Assembly: GCF_002848345.1 (NCBI RefSeq) | Contig: NZ_CP025429.1 | Location: 4,836,001 to 4,900,000, forward strand | Reading direction: 5' to 3' | DNA from: Chromobacterium sp. ATCC 53434 | GTDB taxonomy: Bacteria; Pseudomonadota; Gammaproteobacteria; Burkholderiales; Chromobacteriaceae | DNA: 64,000 nucleotides | Part shown: positions 56,869-64,000 of the stretch, piece after piece | Position numbering within the stretch: the first letter of the stretch is position 1 | How the letters are laid out: each line of letters opens with the position of its first letter | Notes under the pieces: model-generated | Seen by the model: only the letters and a program-made list of their open reading frames with translations | Databases searched by the model: none | Told to the model about the DNA's origin: nothing | Program-made: the position numbers and the translations under genes

Positions 56869-58103
56869 TGGCCAATCTGCAAGAAAAGCCCGTCTGGGAG
56901 ACGGGGATCTATCAACTGGAAACCTCCGATCCGGTGCTGGCCGGCCCGGACGGCGTCGACAATCTGCAGGGCAGGCAGCTGGCCAACCGCACCGCCTATC
57001 TGAAACAGCAGGTGGACGGTTTGCTGACCGGTGCATCGGTTACGGCGTATGCGGCGCAACTGCGGGTGCCCCGCAATCTCGCGATGAGCGGCGATGGCAG
57101 TTGGAATGTGACCTTTGACGGCAGCGGCAACGTCAGCGCCTCGATGACGCTGGGCAACAGCGGCGTGACGGCGGGCAATTATGGTCAGGTGGCAGTGGAT
57201 GCCAAGGGCCGCGTAACTGCGGCCCGAAGCATTGTTCAGGATGACTTGCCCTCGTTGGACTGGAGCAAGGTTGTAACCGGAAAGCCGACTACCCTGGCCG
57301 GCTATGGCATTGCCGATGGTGTCAGCAAGGGCGATTTGCAGAACGTGGTCAATGGTTTGGTGGCAGCGGCTCCAAATAGTCTGAATACGCTACAGGGGCT
57401 TGCTGCGGCCATAAACAATGATCCCAAATATTCGATGACGGTGGATGGAAAGCTGGCTGGTAAGGCAGACAAGGCGACGACATTCGCTGGCTATGGGATT
57501 ACTGATGCGGTAGGTAAAGCCGATATTATTGCCGCGGCTCCACCGGGTTTGGTTGGCTATTTCATGGCAACATCTGTGCCAGCTGGGTGGTTGAAAGCCA
57601 ATGGCGCGGCAATTTCACGCACAGCTTATGCCACATTGTTTTCGATCATTGGTGTCCAATTTGGCGCTGGTGATGGAAGCACCACATTTAACCTGCCGGA
57701 TTTGCGTGGTGAGTTTCCTAGAGGATGGGATGATGGGAGAGGTATTGATAATGGGCGTGCTTTGGGGTCCGCTCAAGGGAGCCAAAACCTTTCGCATAAT
57801 CATGGTGGCGGTACTGGTTCTGCTGGGGCGCATAATCATTCGGCGTGGACTGATGCTCAAGGCCAGCATCAACACTCCTCTGCATTTAGATATGGCTATA
57901 ACCCAGGCTCTGTTTCTGGTTCGAATGGCGCAGAAGCTACGAATGCTGGTGGGGGTAATTATCCATTGACTGGTGAGGCTGGGAATCATGCGCATAATGT
58001 TGGAATTGGTACGTCTGCAGATCATTGGCATTCGATAAATTCAGACGGCGGGGCGGAAGCACGTCCGCGGAATATTGCATTACTTGCTTGTATCAAATTC
58101 TAA
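56868..58103 (+). CDS. Tail fibre 2 with tail-collar tip domain
   Basis: The 411-residue protein has an N-terminal attachment and shaft region (residues 1-225) that is closely paralogous to fibre 3. Then PPGLVGYFMATSVPAGWLKANGAAISRTAYATLFSIIG and FNLPDLRGEFPRGWDDGRG form a phage tail-collar (pfam07484-type) domain. A His-rich tip follows (SHNHGGG, AHNHSAW, HQHSS, NHAHNVG, DHWHS), like metal-binding T4 long-fibre tips. DNA of the tip is much AT-richer than the shaft, suggesting horizontal exchange. It decides target range. Confidence 0.9.
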   Translation: MANLQEKPVWETGIYQLETSDPVLAGPDGVDNLQGRQLANRTAYLKQQVDGLLTGASVTAYAAQLRVPRNLAMSGDGSWNVTFDGSGNVSASMTLGNSGVTAGNYGQVAVDAKGRVTAARSIVQDDLPSLDWSKVVTGKPTTLAGYGIADGVSKGDLQNVVNGLVAAAPNSLNTLQGLAAAINNDPKYSMTVDGKLAGKADKATTFAGYGITDAVGKADIIAAAPPGLVGYFMATSVPAGWLKANGAAISRTAYATLFSIIGVQFGAGDGSTTFNLPDLRGEFPRGWDDGRGIDNGRALGSAQGSQNLSHNHGGGTGSAGAHNHSAWTDAQGQHQHSSAFRYGYNPGSVSGSNGAEATNAGGGNYPLTGEAGNHAHNVGIGTSADHWHSINSDGGAEARPRNIALLACIKF

Positions 58104-58114
58104 GTGAGATATAA

Positions 58115-58681
58115 ATGGAAAAGGCCTACAGCTATCATCCTCTAACCGGAGAGTTTTTAAACGAGTTCTTTCCAGATTATTCGCCACTTGAGCCAGATGT
58201 TCCCTTGTTGCCACAGTTCAGTACATTGATTGCACCGCTTGTAGGGAAAATGCAAGAAGTGGTCATTTTTTCCAACAATCAATGGTTGACCAAACCAGAC
58301 TGGCGCGCCGTGCCGCTGTGGAGCAAACGGACCGCGCAAGCGGTGGCACCGCGGATCGGCGACACGCCGGACAGCCTGGACGCGACCTTGCTGGCGCCGC
58401 CGGCCTATGCCGTCTGGAAGGACGAGGCCTGGAGCGTCGACCGGGACGCGGAGCGGGCCGCGCAACTGGCGGCAGCCCTGCGCTTGCAGCAGCAGAAGCT
58501 GTCCGCCGCCTATCAGGCGCGCCGGCCTCTGGAGGATGCCGCGGAGCTGGGCATCGCCAGCACGGCGGAGCAAAACAGCCTGGCCGACTGGAAACATTAC
58601 TGCGTGGCGCTGGCGCGCGTGGCGCAGTTGCCGGCATGGCCGGTTCTGAGCGAGGCGGACTGGCCGAAGGCGCCGGTTTGA
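58115..58681 (+). CDS. Tail fibre assembly protein of fibre 2
   Basis: The 188-residue protein, MEKAYSYHPLTGEFLNEFFPDYSPLEPDVPLLP with the late segment EDAAELGIASTAEQNSLADWKHYCVALARV, belongs to the tail fibre assembly (chaperone) group: Y.P.TGEF at the start and WK.Y...L at the end are typical. Its first about 60 codons share the AT-rich composition of the fibre 2 tip, while the rest has the GC-rich local composition. It folds and trimerises the cognate tip. Confidence 0.9.
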   Translation: MEKAYSYHPLTGEFLNEFFPDYSPLEPDVPLLPQFSTLIAPLVGKMQEVVIFSNNQWLTKPDWRAVPLWSKRTAQAVAPRIGDTPDSLDATLLAPPAYAVWKDEAWSVDRDAERAAQLAAALRLQQQKLSAAYQARRPLEDAAELGIASTAEQNSLADWKHYCVALARVAQLPAWPVLSEADWPKAPV

Positions 58682-58689
58682 GCGAAGGC

Positions 58690-58740
58690 GTTTCCTAAAC
58701 GGCTTTAAAAGTCCGGGGCGGGGCGGATTGGCATCATGAC
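58690..58740 (+). promoter_or_regulatory. Junction element C (CTAAACGGCTTTAAAAG...ATCATGAC)
   Basis: CTAAA at 58695-58699, then 4 bases and TTTAAAAGTCC, with ATCATGAC at the end. It shares TTTCCTAAA and ATCATGAC with element A and TTTAAAAG with element B. The 180 bases on to fibre 3 contain ACATGCT as after element A, but no intact gene. Confidence 0.6.
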
Positions 58741-58920
58741 GTCTTGCCCGGACATGCTTCATTGCAAGATGGAGGCTCCGGCCGCGCATTGTCGCGGCCG
58801 GGGCGCATGCGGGCATAGGGAGGCCCGGACCGTCGGCAATCGCCGGCTCGTCAGCTTCCCATGGTCCGCCGCTCCCGCTTGGGACGGCGCAGCGCAACCG
58901 TCATTCAAGCGAGGGAAAAG

Positions 58921-60219
58921 ATGGCCAATCTGCAGGAAACACCGTTCTGGGAAGCCGGCATCTATCAACTGGAAACTTCCGATCCGGTATTGGCTGGCCC
59001 GGACGGCATCGACAATCTGCAAGGCAAGCAGCTTGCCAATCGCACCGTGTTCCTGAAAAAGCAGATCGACGATCTGGTCTCCGGCGCCCAGACCGCCGAA
59101 TTCGCCGATCGCCTGAAAACGCCCCGCAATATCGCGATGAGCGGTGACGGCAGCTGGAGCGTGGTTTTCGACGGCAGCGGCAACGCCGGCGCGGCGATGA
59201 CGCTGCGGGACAGCGGCGTGGCGCCGGGCAGCTACGGCATGGTGACGGTCGATGCGAAGGGCCGCGTCACCGCGGCCCGGCAGATGAGCGGCGACGACGT
59301 CCCGGCGCACGACTGGAACAGGATCGTGTCCGGCAAGCCGACCACGCTGGCCGGCTACGGCATTGTCGACGGCGTCAGCAAGGGTGATTTGCAAAACGCC
59401 GTGAATGGTGTGGTCTCGGGCGCCCCGGCGAATTTGAATACCTTGCAGGAACTGGCGGCGGCGCTGAACAACGACCCAAAGTATGCCGGCACCGTCGACG
59501 GCAAGCTGGCCGCCAAGGCGGACAGAGCGGTGACGCTGGCCGGCTACGGGATCGTCGACGGCATCACTGTGGACCGCATGCCCAGGAAGAATCTGGTGCG
59601 CGACAGCGGCCGATTCATCCCGGTCGAGGCGGTTTACGATAACCCGACGGCGGCGATCTTCAGCAGCCAGTCGGCGATGGCTCCGCTGACCGCTCCCGAT
59701 TATCAGCAGTCCGTGACGATCACGAATGCCGGGAAGTTCATTCACGACAACACTGCCAATGGCGGCGCAAAGGGCGAGTTGACGACCGTGGTCAAGGACC
59801 TGCTCGCCGCGCTGCCGACGCGCAGGAATTTCCGTTATGGCAGCGAGTTCTACATCGCCGAATTCAGTTGTGGAAGCTTGAACTACAGCCCCGACATCGT
59901 GGACGGTATCCGGCGCTGCGCCGCGGCGGCGTATGGCGTCGTGACCGAGGGCAATATCACTTTCATGGCGTGGCTGCGTTGCACGAGGGGCTCGATCCGG
60001 TTGGACGTCACCAGCCACAAGAACGGCAAGCCGGCGAGCAATCCCATCATCGTGCCCGCCGACGGCTGGGTGCATTGCGCGGGCATCGCCAACTGGGACG
60101 GGGGGTACTCGATCTCGCACATTCGCGCGGAGGACAATTCGGTTTTCCAGGTGGCGATGACGGCGGCGCTGTCGGGCAACCATCTGGGCTATGTCCATCA
60201 GGCGCCGATCTCCTTTTGA
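58921..60219 (+). CDS. Tail fibre 3, paralogue of fibre 2
   Basis: The 432-residue protein shares its first about 220 residues with fibre 2 (MANLQETPFWEAGIYQLETSDPVLAGPDGIDNLQGKQLANRT, GKPTTLAGYGIVDGVSKGDLQNAVNG, NNDPKYAGTVDGKLAAKADRAVTLAGYGI). It then diverges completely: the C-terminal 210 residues are a different beta-rich domain (RKNLVRDSGRFIPVEAVYDN...ADGWVHCAGIANWDGGYSISHI) without a collar motif or His-rich tip. It has no assembly gene behind it. The start follows AGGGAAAAG. It is the last gene of the tail locus. Confidence 0.88.
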   Translation: MANLQETPFWEAGIYQLETSDPVLAGPDGIDNLQGKQLANRTVFLKKQIDDLVSGAQTAEFADRLKTPRNIAMSGDGSWSVVFDGSGNAGAAMTLRDSGVAPGSYGMVTVDAKGRVTAARQMSGDDVPAHDWNRIVSGKPTTLAGYGIVDGVSKGDLQNAVNGVVSGAPANLNTLQELAAALNNDPKYAGTVDGKLAAKADRAVTLAGYGIVDGITVDRMPRKNLVRDSGRFIPVEAVYDNPTAAIFSSQSAMAPLTAPDYQQSVTITNAGKFIHDNTANGGAKGELTTVVKDLLAALPTRRNFRYGSEFYIAEFSCGSLNYSPDIVDGIRRCAAAAYGVVTEGNITFMAWLRCTRGSIRLDVTSHKNGKPASNPIIVPADGWVHCAGIANWDGGYSISHIRAEDNSVFQVAMTAALSGNHLGYVHQAPISF

Positions 60220-60226
60220 TGCCGGC

Positions 60227-60260
60227 ATAAAAAAGACCTGCCCCGTTTGGGGCAGGTCTT
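60227..60260. terminator. Strong hairpin between tail locus and efflux operon
   Basis: AAGACCTGCCCC at 60233-60244 pairs with GGGGCAGGTCTT at 60249-60260 with a GTTT loop. On the minus strand six T follow, so it best terminates the efflux operon; it may also end tail transcription. Confidence 0.9.
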
Positions 60261-60278
60261 CTCACGGGAGCAAGGCGC

Positions 60279-61679
60279 TTACCGTTTCTCCGCTTCCCAC
60301 CCGCCGCCCAGCGCCTTGTAGACGCTGATGGTGGCGTTCAGCTGATCCAGCCGGGCGCCGACCAGGTTCAGCTCGGCCTGGAAGCTGTTGCGCTGCGCGT
60401 CCAGCACGTCCAGGTAGCTGGCGTAGCCGTTGTCGTAGCGCAGGCCGGCCAGTTTCAGCGAGCGGTTCAGCGCGGTCAGCTGGGTGGTCTGCGCCTGCAG
60501 GATGTCGCGCGCCGCGCTATTGGCGGCGAGCGCGTCCAGCGCGTCCTTGAACGCCGACTGCACCGTCTTCTGGTACTGCGCCAGCGCCTGTTTCTGGCCG
60601 GCGCTGGCGGCGTCGACGCCGTAGCCGGTGGCGCCGAAGTTGAAGATGGGCGCCGCCAGATTGCCGGCGAAGCTCCAGGTGCGGGTCGGGCCGGTGAACA
60701 GGCTGTCCAGCGACAAGCTTTGCGAACCCAGCGCGCCGGTCAGGTTGATGCTGGGAAAGTAGGCCGCCTTGGCCACGCCGATGCGGGCGTTGGCGGCGAT
60801 CAGCTGCTGCTCGCTGGAGGCGACGTCGGGACGGCGCTCCAGCAGGCTGGACGGCAGATCCGCCGGCACGCCCGGGGGGCTGGCCAGGCTGTTGATGTCC
60901 TTGCCGCGGTTGACGTTGCCGTCGGCCAGCTGTTTCGGGCTATGGCCCAAGAGCACGCCGAGCGCGGTTTCGGTCTGTTCCAGCGAGCGGGCGATCTGCG
61001 GGACGGAGGCGCGGGCCGAAGCGGCCTCGGCCTCGGCCTGGCGCTGGTCCAGCTCGGAGATCAGGCCGCCCTGAAAGCGCTTGATCTGCAGCTTCAGCGA
61101 TTCGTCGCGGCTTTGCAGCGTGCGCTTGGCGATGTCCAGCTGGGCGTCCAGCGCCCGCATCTGGAAATAGGTCTGCGCCACTTGCGCCGCCAGCGCCAGC
61201 TGGGCGGCGTCGCGGTCGTAGCGGCTGGCCGCGTAGCCGGCGCGCGCCGCTTCGTTGCCGCGGCGCAGCTTGCCCCACAGGTCGATTTCCCACGCCGCGG
61301 TCAGATTGGCGGCGCGGACGTCGTTGACCAGCGGCGTGCCGGGGCTGGTCAGCGGCTGAGAGCTGCGGCCGCTCTGGTAACCGGCGTTGGCGCCGAGCGA
61401 CGGCAGCAGCGCCGCGCGGGCGATGCCAGCCTGGGCGGCCGCCTGGTCGACGCGGGCCGCGGCGGCCTGCAGGTCGAAGTTGTTTTTGACGGCTTCCTCG
61501 ATCAGCCGGTTCAACACCGGGTCGTCGAAGCGCTGCCACCAGTCGGCGTCCACCGCCGGCGCCTGGGCGCCGGCCTGGGCCTCGGGCAGCTCGACCTTGG
61601 GCCGGCTGTAGTCCGGCCCCACCGCGCAGGCCGACACGGCGAGCGCGACGGCGACGGGAATCAGGGCGCGCTTAAGCAT
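60279..61679 (-). CDS. RND efflux outer-membrane lipoprotein (OprM/NodT family)
   Basis: The 466-residue protein has a lipobox (ALAVSAC), then [12 protein letters not shown] and [49 protein letters not shown], the classic NodT/OprM opening. Helical hairpins and [15 protein letters not shown] and [35 protein letters not shown] follow; the last is the second-repeat signature. The trimer forms the outer-membrane exit duct. It overlaps the pump gene by 8 bases and is the last gene of a tripartite efflux operon. Confidence 0.95.
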   Translation of the reverse strand: MLKRALIPVAVALAVSACAVGPDYSRPKVELPEAQAGAQAPAVDADWWQRFDDPVLNRLIEEAVKNNFDLQAAAARVDQAAAQAGIARAALLPSLGANAGYQSGRSSQPLTSPGTPLVNDVRAANLTAAWEIDLWGKLRRGNEAARAGYAASRYDRDAAQLALAAQVAQTYFQMRALDAQLDIAKRTLQSRDESLKLQIKRFQGGLISELDQRQAEAEAASARASVPQIARSLEQTETALGVLLGHSPKQLADGNVNRGKDINSLASPPGVPADLPSSLLERRPDVASSEQQLIAANARIGVAKAAYFPSINLTGALGSQSLSLDSLFTGPTRTWSFAGNLAAPIFNFGATGYGVDAASAGQKQALAQYQKTVQSAFKDALDALAANSAARDILQAQTTQLTALNRSLKLAGLRYDNGYASYLDVLDAQRNSFQAELNLVGARLDQLNATISVYKALGGGWEAEKR

Positions 61680-64000
61680 CTGCGTTTCCTCCGGCCCCGG
61701 CGTTCTGCTGGGGCTTGTTCTGTTTGCCGATCTTCATGATCACGATGAAGAACAGCGGAATGAAGAAGGTGGCGATGAAGGTGGCGGCCAGCATGCCGCC
61801 GATCACGCCGGTACCGATCGAGTGACGGCTGGCGGAGCCGGCGCCGGTGGAGATGGCCAGCGGCACGCAGCCCAGAACGAAGGCCAGCGAGGTCATCACG
61901 ATGGGGCGGAAGCGCAGGCGGGCGGCCTGCAGCGCGGCTTCCACCGCCTCCATGCCTTCCTCCATCTGCTGCACCGCGAACTCGACGATCAGGATCGCGT
62001 TCTTCGCCGACAGGCCGATCAGCGTCACCAGCGCCACCTGGAAGTAGACGTCGTTGGCCAGGCCGCGCAGCCAGTTGGCCATCAGCGCGCCGAACACGGC
62101 GAACGGCACCGCCATCAGCACCGAGATTGGCAGGCTCCAGCGTTCGTACTGCGCCGCCAGGATCAGGAACACCATGATCATGCCGAAGCCGAACACCAGG
62201 GCGGACGAGCCGCTGGTCGATTTTTCCTGGAAGGCGGAGCCGGTCCAGGCCAGGCTATAGCCCTCGGGCAGCGTTTCCTTGGCCACTTCCTCCAGCGCCG
62301 CCAGCGCCTGGCCCGAGCTGTAGCCCGGCGCCGGGCCGCCCACCAGCTTGGCCGCCGGGAACACATTGAAGCGTTCCAGCGTTTCCGGGCCGGTGGTTTG
62401 CTGGATGTTCACCAGCGCGGTCAGCGGGATCATCTGGCCGGTCTGCGAGCGCACGTAGACGTTGCGTAGATCGTCCACCTTGGTGCGGAACGGCGCCTCG
62501 GACTGCAGCTGCACGCGGAAGGTGCGGCCGAACTTGTTGAAGTCGTTGACGTACAGCGCGCCGAAGGTGCTCTGCATGGTATCGAATACGTTGTTGATCG
62601 GCACGCCCAGCGCCTTGGCCTTGTCACGGTCCAGCTTGACGAAGACCTGCGGCACGCTGGCGGAGAAGGTGGTTTGCACGCCCTTCAGCTCCGGACGCTT
62701 GGCGGCGGCAGCCACCATTTTCTTGGTGATGTCGCCGAGCTCGGCCGGGGTGCGGCCGGCGCGGTCCTGCACATAGGCTTCGAAGCCGCCGGTGTTGGAC
62801 ATGCCGGAGATCGGCGGCGGGTTGAAGGCCAGCACGATGCCGTCGCTGATGCCCATCGCGCCCTTGCCGAACACATCCTTCACCACCGCCATCGACGACA
62901 GCTCGGGCGACTTGCGCTCATCCCACGGCTTCAGCACGATGAAGGACACGCCGGCGTTGGTCTTGTTGCCGCCGGACAGAATGTCGAAGCCGGCGAAGGT
63001 CATCCGGTCCTTGACCGCCGGATTGCTGGCCATCATCGCGTCCAGCTTGTCCATGGTGGCGGCGGTGCGGGTCAGCGAGGCGCCGTCGGGCAGGAAGGCC
63101 GCGGCCAGGATGTAGCCCTGGTCCTCGTCCGGCGCCAGGCTGGACGGGATGATGCGGAACAGGCCGGCGGAGGCGGCGATCAGGCCGCCGAACAGCAGCA
63201 CCGCCAGCAGCGCGCGCTTGTTGATGAAGGCCACGCCGCTGGTGTAGCGCTCGGTCAGGCGGTCGAACCAGTTGTTGAACCAAGTGAAGAAGCGGTTCGG
63301 GTGCTGATGCTCGGCCTTCAGGATCAGCGCGCACAACGCCGGGGTCAGCGTCAGCGCCACGATGCCGGAGATCACCACCGACACCGCGATGGTCATCGCG
63401 AATTGCTTGTACATCTGGCCGGCGATGCCGCCGAGGAAGGCCACCGGGATGAATACCGAGCACAGCACCAGCACGATGGCCACCAGCGCGCCGGACACTT
63501 CCTTCATCGCTTTCAGACTGGCCTCGCGCGGCGACAGCCCTTCCTGCGTCATCAAGCGCTCGACGTTCTCCAGCACCACGATGGCGTCGTCCACCACGAT
63601 GCCGATGGCCAGCACCAGGCCGAACAGCGTCAGCGTGTTGATGGTGAAGCCGAAGGCGTACATGCCGGCGAAGGCGCCGACGATGGACACCGGCACCGCC
63701 AGGCACGGGATCAGCGTGGCGCGCCAGTTCTGCAGGAACAGGAACACCACCAGGAACACCAGCACCATCGCTTCGCCCAGCGTCTTGTATACCTCCTCGA
63801 TCGATACTTCGACGAACTTGGTGGTGTCGTACGGGATGCCGTAGGACAGGCCGGTCGGGAAGCTCTTGGACAGGCGCAGCATCTCGGTTTCGACAGCCTG
63901 CGCGGTGGCCAGCTGGTTGGCGCCCGGCGCCAGGAAGATGCCGATCGGGATGGTGGCCTTGCCGTTGTGCTTGCCGTGGAAGTCGTAGGACAGCGCGCCC
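61672..64000 (-). CDS. RND multidrug efflux pump, HAE1 (AcrB/MexB) family, partial
   Basis: The frame is open to the window edge, so the first part of the protein is missing; about 776 residues are seen. [76 protein letters not shown] and [26 protein letters not shown] (proton-relay Asp pair) are AcrB hallmarks. [36 protein letters not shown] also fits. It exports hydrophobic drugs and detergents from periplasm and membrane using proton influx. The adaptor protein gene should lie further right. Confidence 0.97.
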   Translation of the reverse strand, partial: GALSYDFHGKHNGKATIPIGIFLAPGANQLATAQAVETEMLRLSKSFPTGLSYGIPYDTTKFVEVSIEEVYKTLGEAMVLVFLVVFLFLQNWRATLIPCLAVPVSIVGAFAGMYAFGFTINTLTLFGLVLAIGIVVDDAIVVLENVERLMTQEGLSPREASLKAMKEVSGALVAIVLVLCSVFIPVAFLGGIAGQMYKQFAMTIAVSVVISGIVALTLTPALCALILKAEHQHPNRFFTWFNNWFDRLTERYTSGVAFINKRALLAVLLFGGLIAASAGLFRIIPSSLAPDEDQGYILAAAFLPDGASLTRTAATMDKLDAMMASNPAVKDRMTFAGFDILSGGNKTNAGVSFIVLKPWDERKSPELSSMAVVKDVFGKGAMGISDGIVLAFNPPPISGMSNTGGFEAYVQDRAGRTPAELGDITKKMVAAAAKRPELKGVQTTFSASVPQVFVKLDRDKAKALGVPINNVFDTMQSTFGALYVNDFNKFGRTFRVQLQSEAPFRTKVDDLRNVYVRSQTGQMIPLTALVNIQQTTGPETLERFNVFPAAKLVGGPAPGYSSGQALAALEEVAKETLPEGYSLAWTGSAFQEKSTSGSSALVFGFGMIMVFLILAAQYERWSLPISVLMAVPFAVFGALMANWLRGLANDVYFQVALVTLIGLSAKNAILIVEFAVQQMEEGMEAVEAALQAARLRFRPIVMTSLAFVLGCVPLAISTGAGSASRHSIGTGVIGGMLAATFIATFFIPLFFIVIMKIGKQNKPQQNAGAGGNADA

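Noticed and set aside
58736..59056. 106-codon ORF starting at the CATGAC of element C
   Set aside because: It is Cys/Arg-rich, unlike any tail protein, and overlaps the start of fibre 3 in another frame. Only its first bases resemble the region before gpW.
33021..60219. Complete Mu- or P2-like prophage
   Set aside because: No integrase or transposase, replication, head, terminase or lysis genes, and no attachment-site repeats are seen at the borders.
33021..60219. Type VI secretion system or extracellular contractile injection system
   Set aside because: There is no ClpV or eCIS-type AAA+ ATPase, no TssJLM membrane complex and no recognisable toxin cargo. Gene order follows phage P2/Mu tails.

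Overview
The window is GC-rich chromosomal DNA of a betaproteobacterium, most likely a Chromobacterium or a close relative in the Chromobacteriaceae. This rests on the 16S/23S sequence character, the rRNA operon order 16S-tRNA-Ile-tRNA-Ala-23S-5S, and the mix of housekeeping families. I could not run a database search, so genus is an inference.

Layout. 1-25.8 kb is ordinary chromosome. It holds a truncated sugar-type binding protein, an RBBP9-like hydrolase, a YgjP-like metallopeptidase, YaeQ, an LprI-MliC lysozyme-inhibitor fusion, RhlE, a solute-binding protein, a TetR regulator, a PAS-GGDEF diguanylate cyclase, a FUSC-like membrane protein, RsuA, and a quinone-reductase/LysR divergent pair. 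Next come an AcoR-type sigma-54 activator facing an aldehyde dehydrogenase gene broken by one in-frame amber codon, a methyltransferase, a two-gene PAS/MCP energy-taxis pair, a DUF3857-transglutaminase protein, a Fur-boxed tonB-exbB-exbD operon, hslVU and an MFS transporter. 26.0-31.7 kb is a complete rRNA operon with P1 promoter, boxA sites, processing stems and tandem terminators. 31.7-32.9 kb is a branched-chain amino-acid binding lipoprotein.

33.0-60.2 kb is one contractile phage-tail locus: a Mor-family activator on the minus strand, then about 20 plus-strand genes. These encode gp37, DUF2635, sheath, tube, a tail chaperone with a frameshift extension, tape measure, gpU, gpX, gpD, gpV spike, a first fibre and its partner, gpI, gpW, gpJ, a second gpI, a DUF4815 cassette, a decapeptide-repeat fibre, then a second gpJ/gpI module with two more fibres. 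I see no capsid, portal, terminase, integrase, repressor, holin or endolysin gene in it. It is best read as a tailocin (phage-tail-like particle) under Mor-type control rather than a prophage. Its unusual points are a tape measure carrying seven 20-residue histone-H1-like repeats, about 34 alanine-rich decapeptides in one fibre, duplicated baseplate modules with a gpW remnant, a shared CTAAA-N4-TT element at module junctions, two internal terminators, and an AT-rich swapped fibre tip plus chaperone N-terminus.

60.3-64.0 kb is an RND efflux operon on the minus strand (outer-membrane lipoprotein and an AcrB/MexB-type pump cut by the window edge), separated from the tail locus by a strong hairpin.
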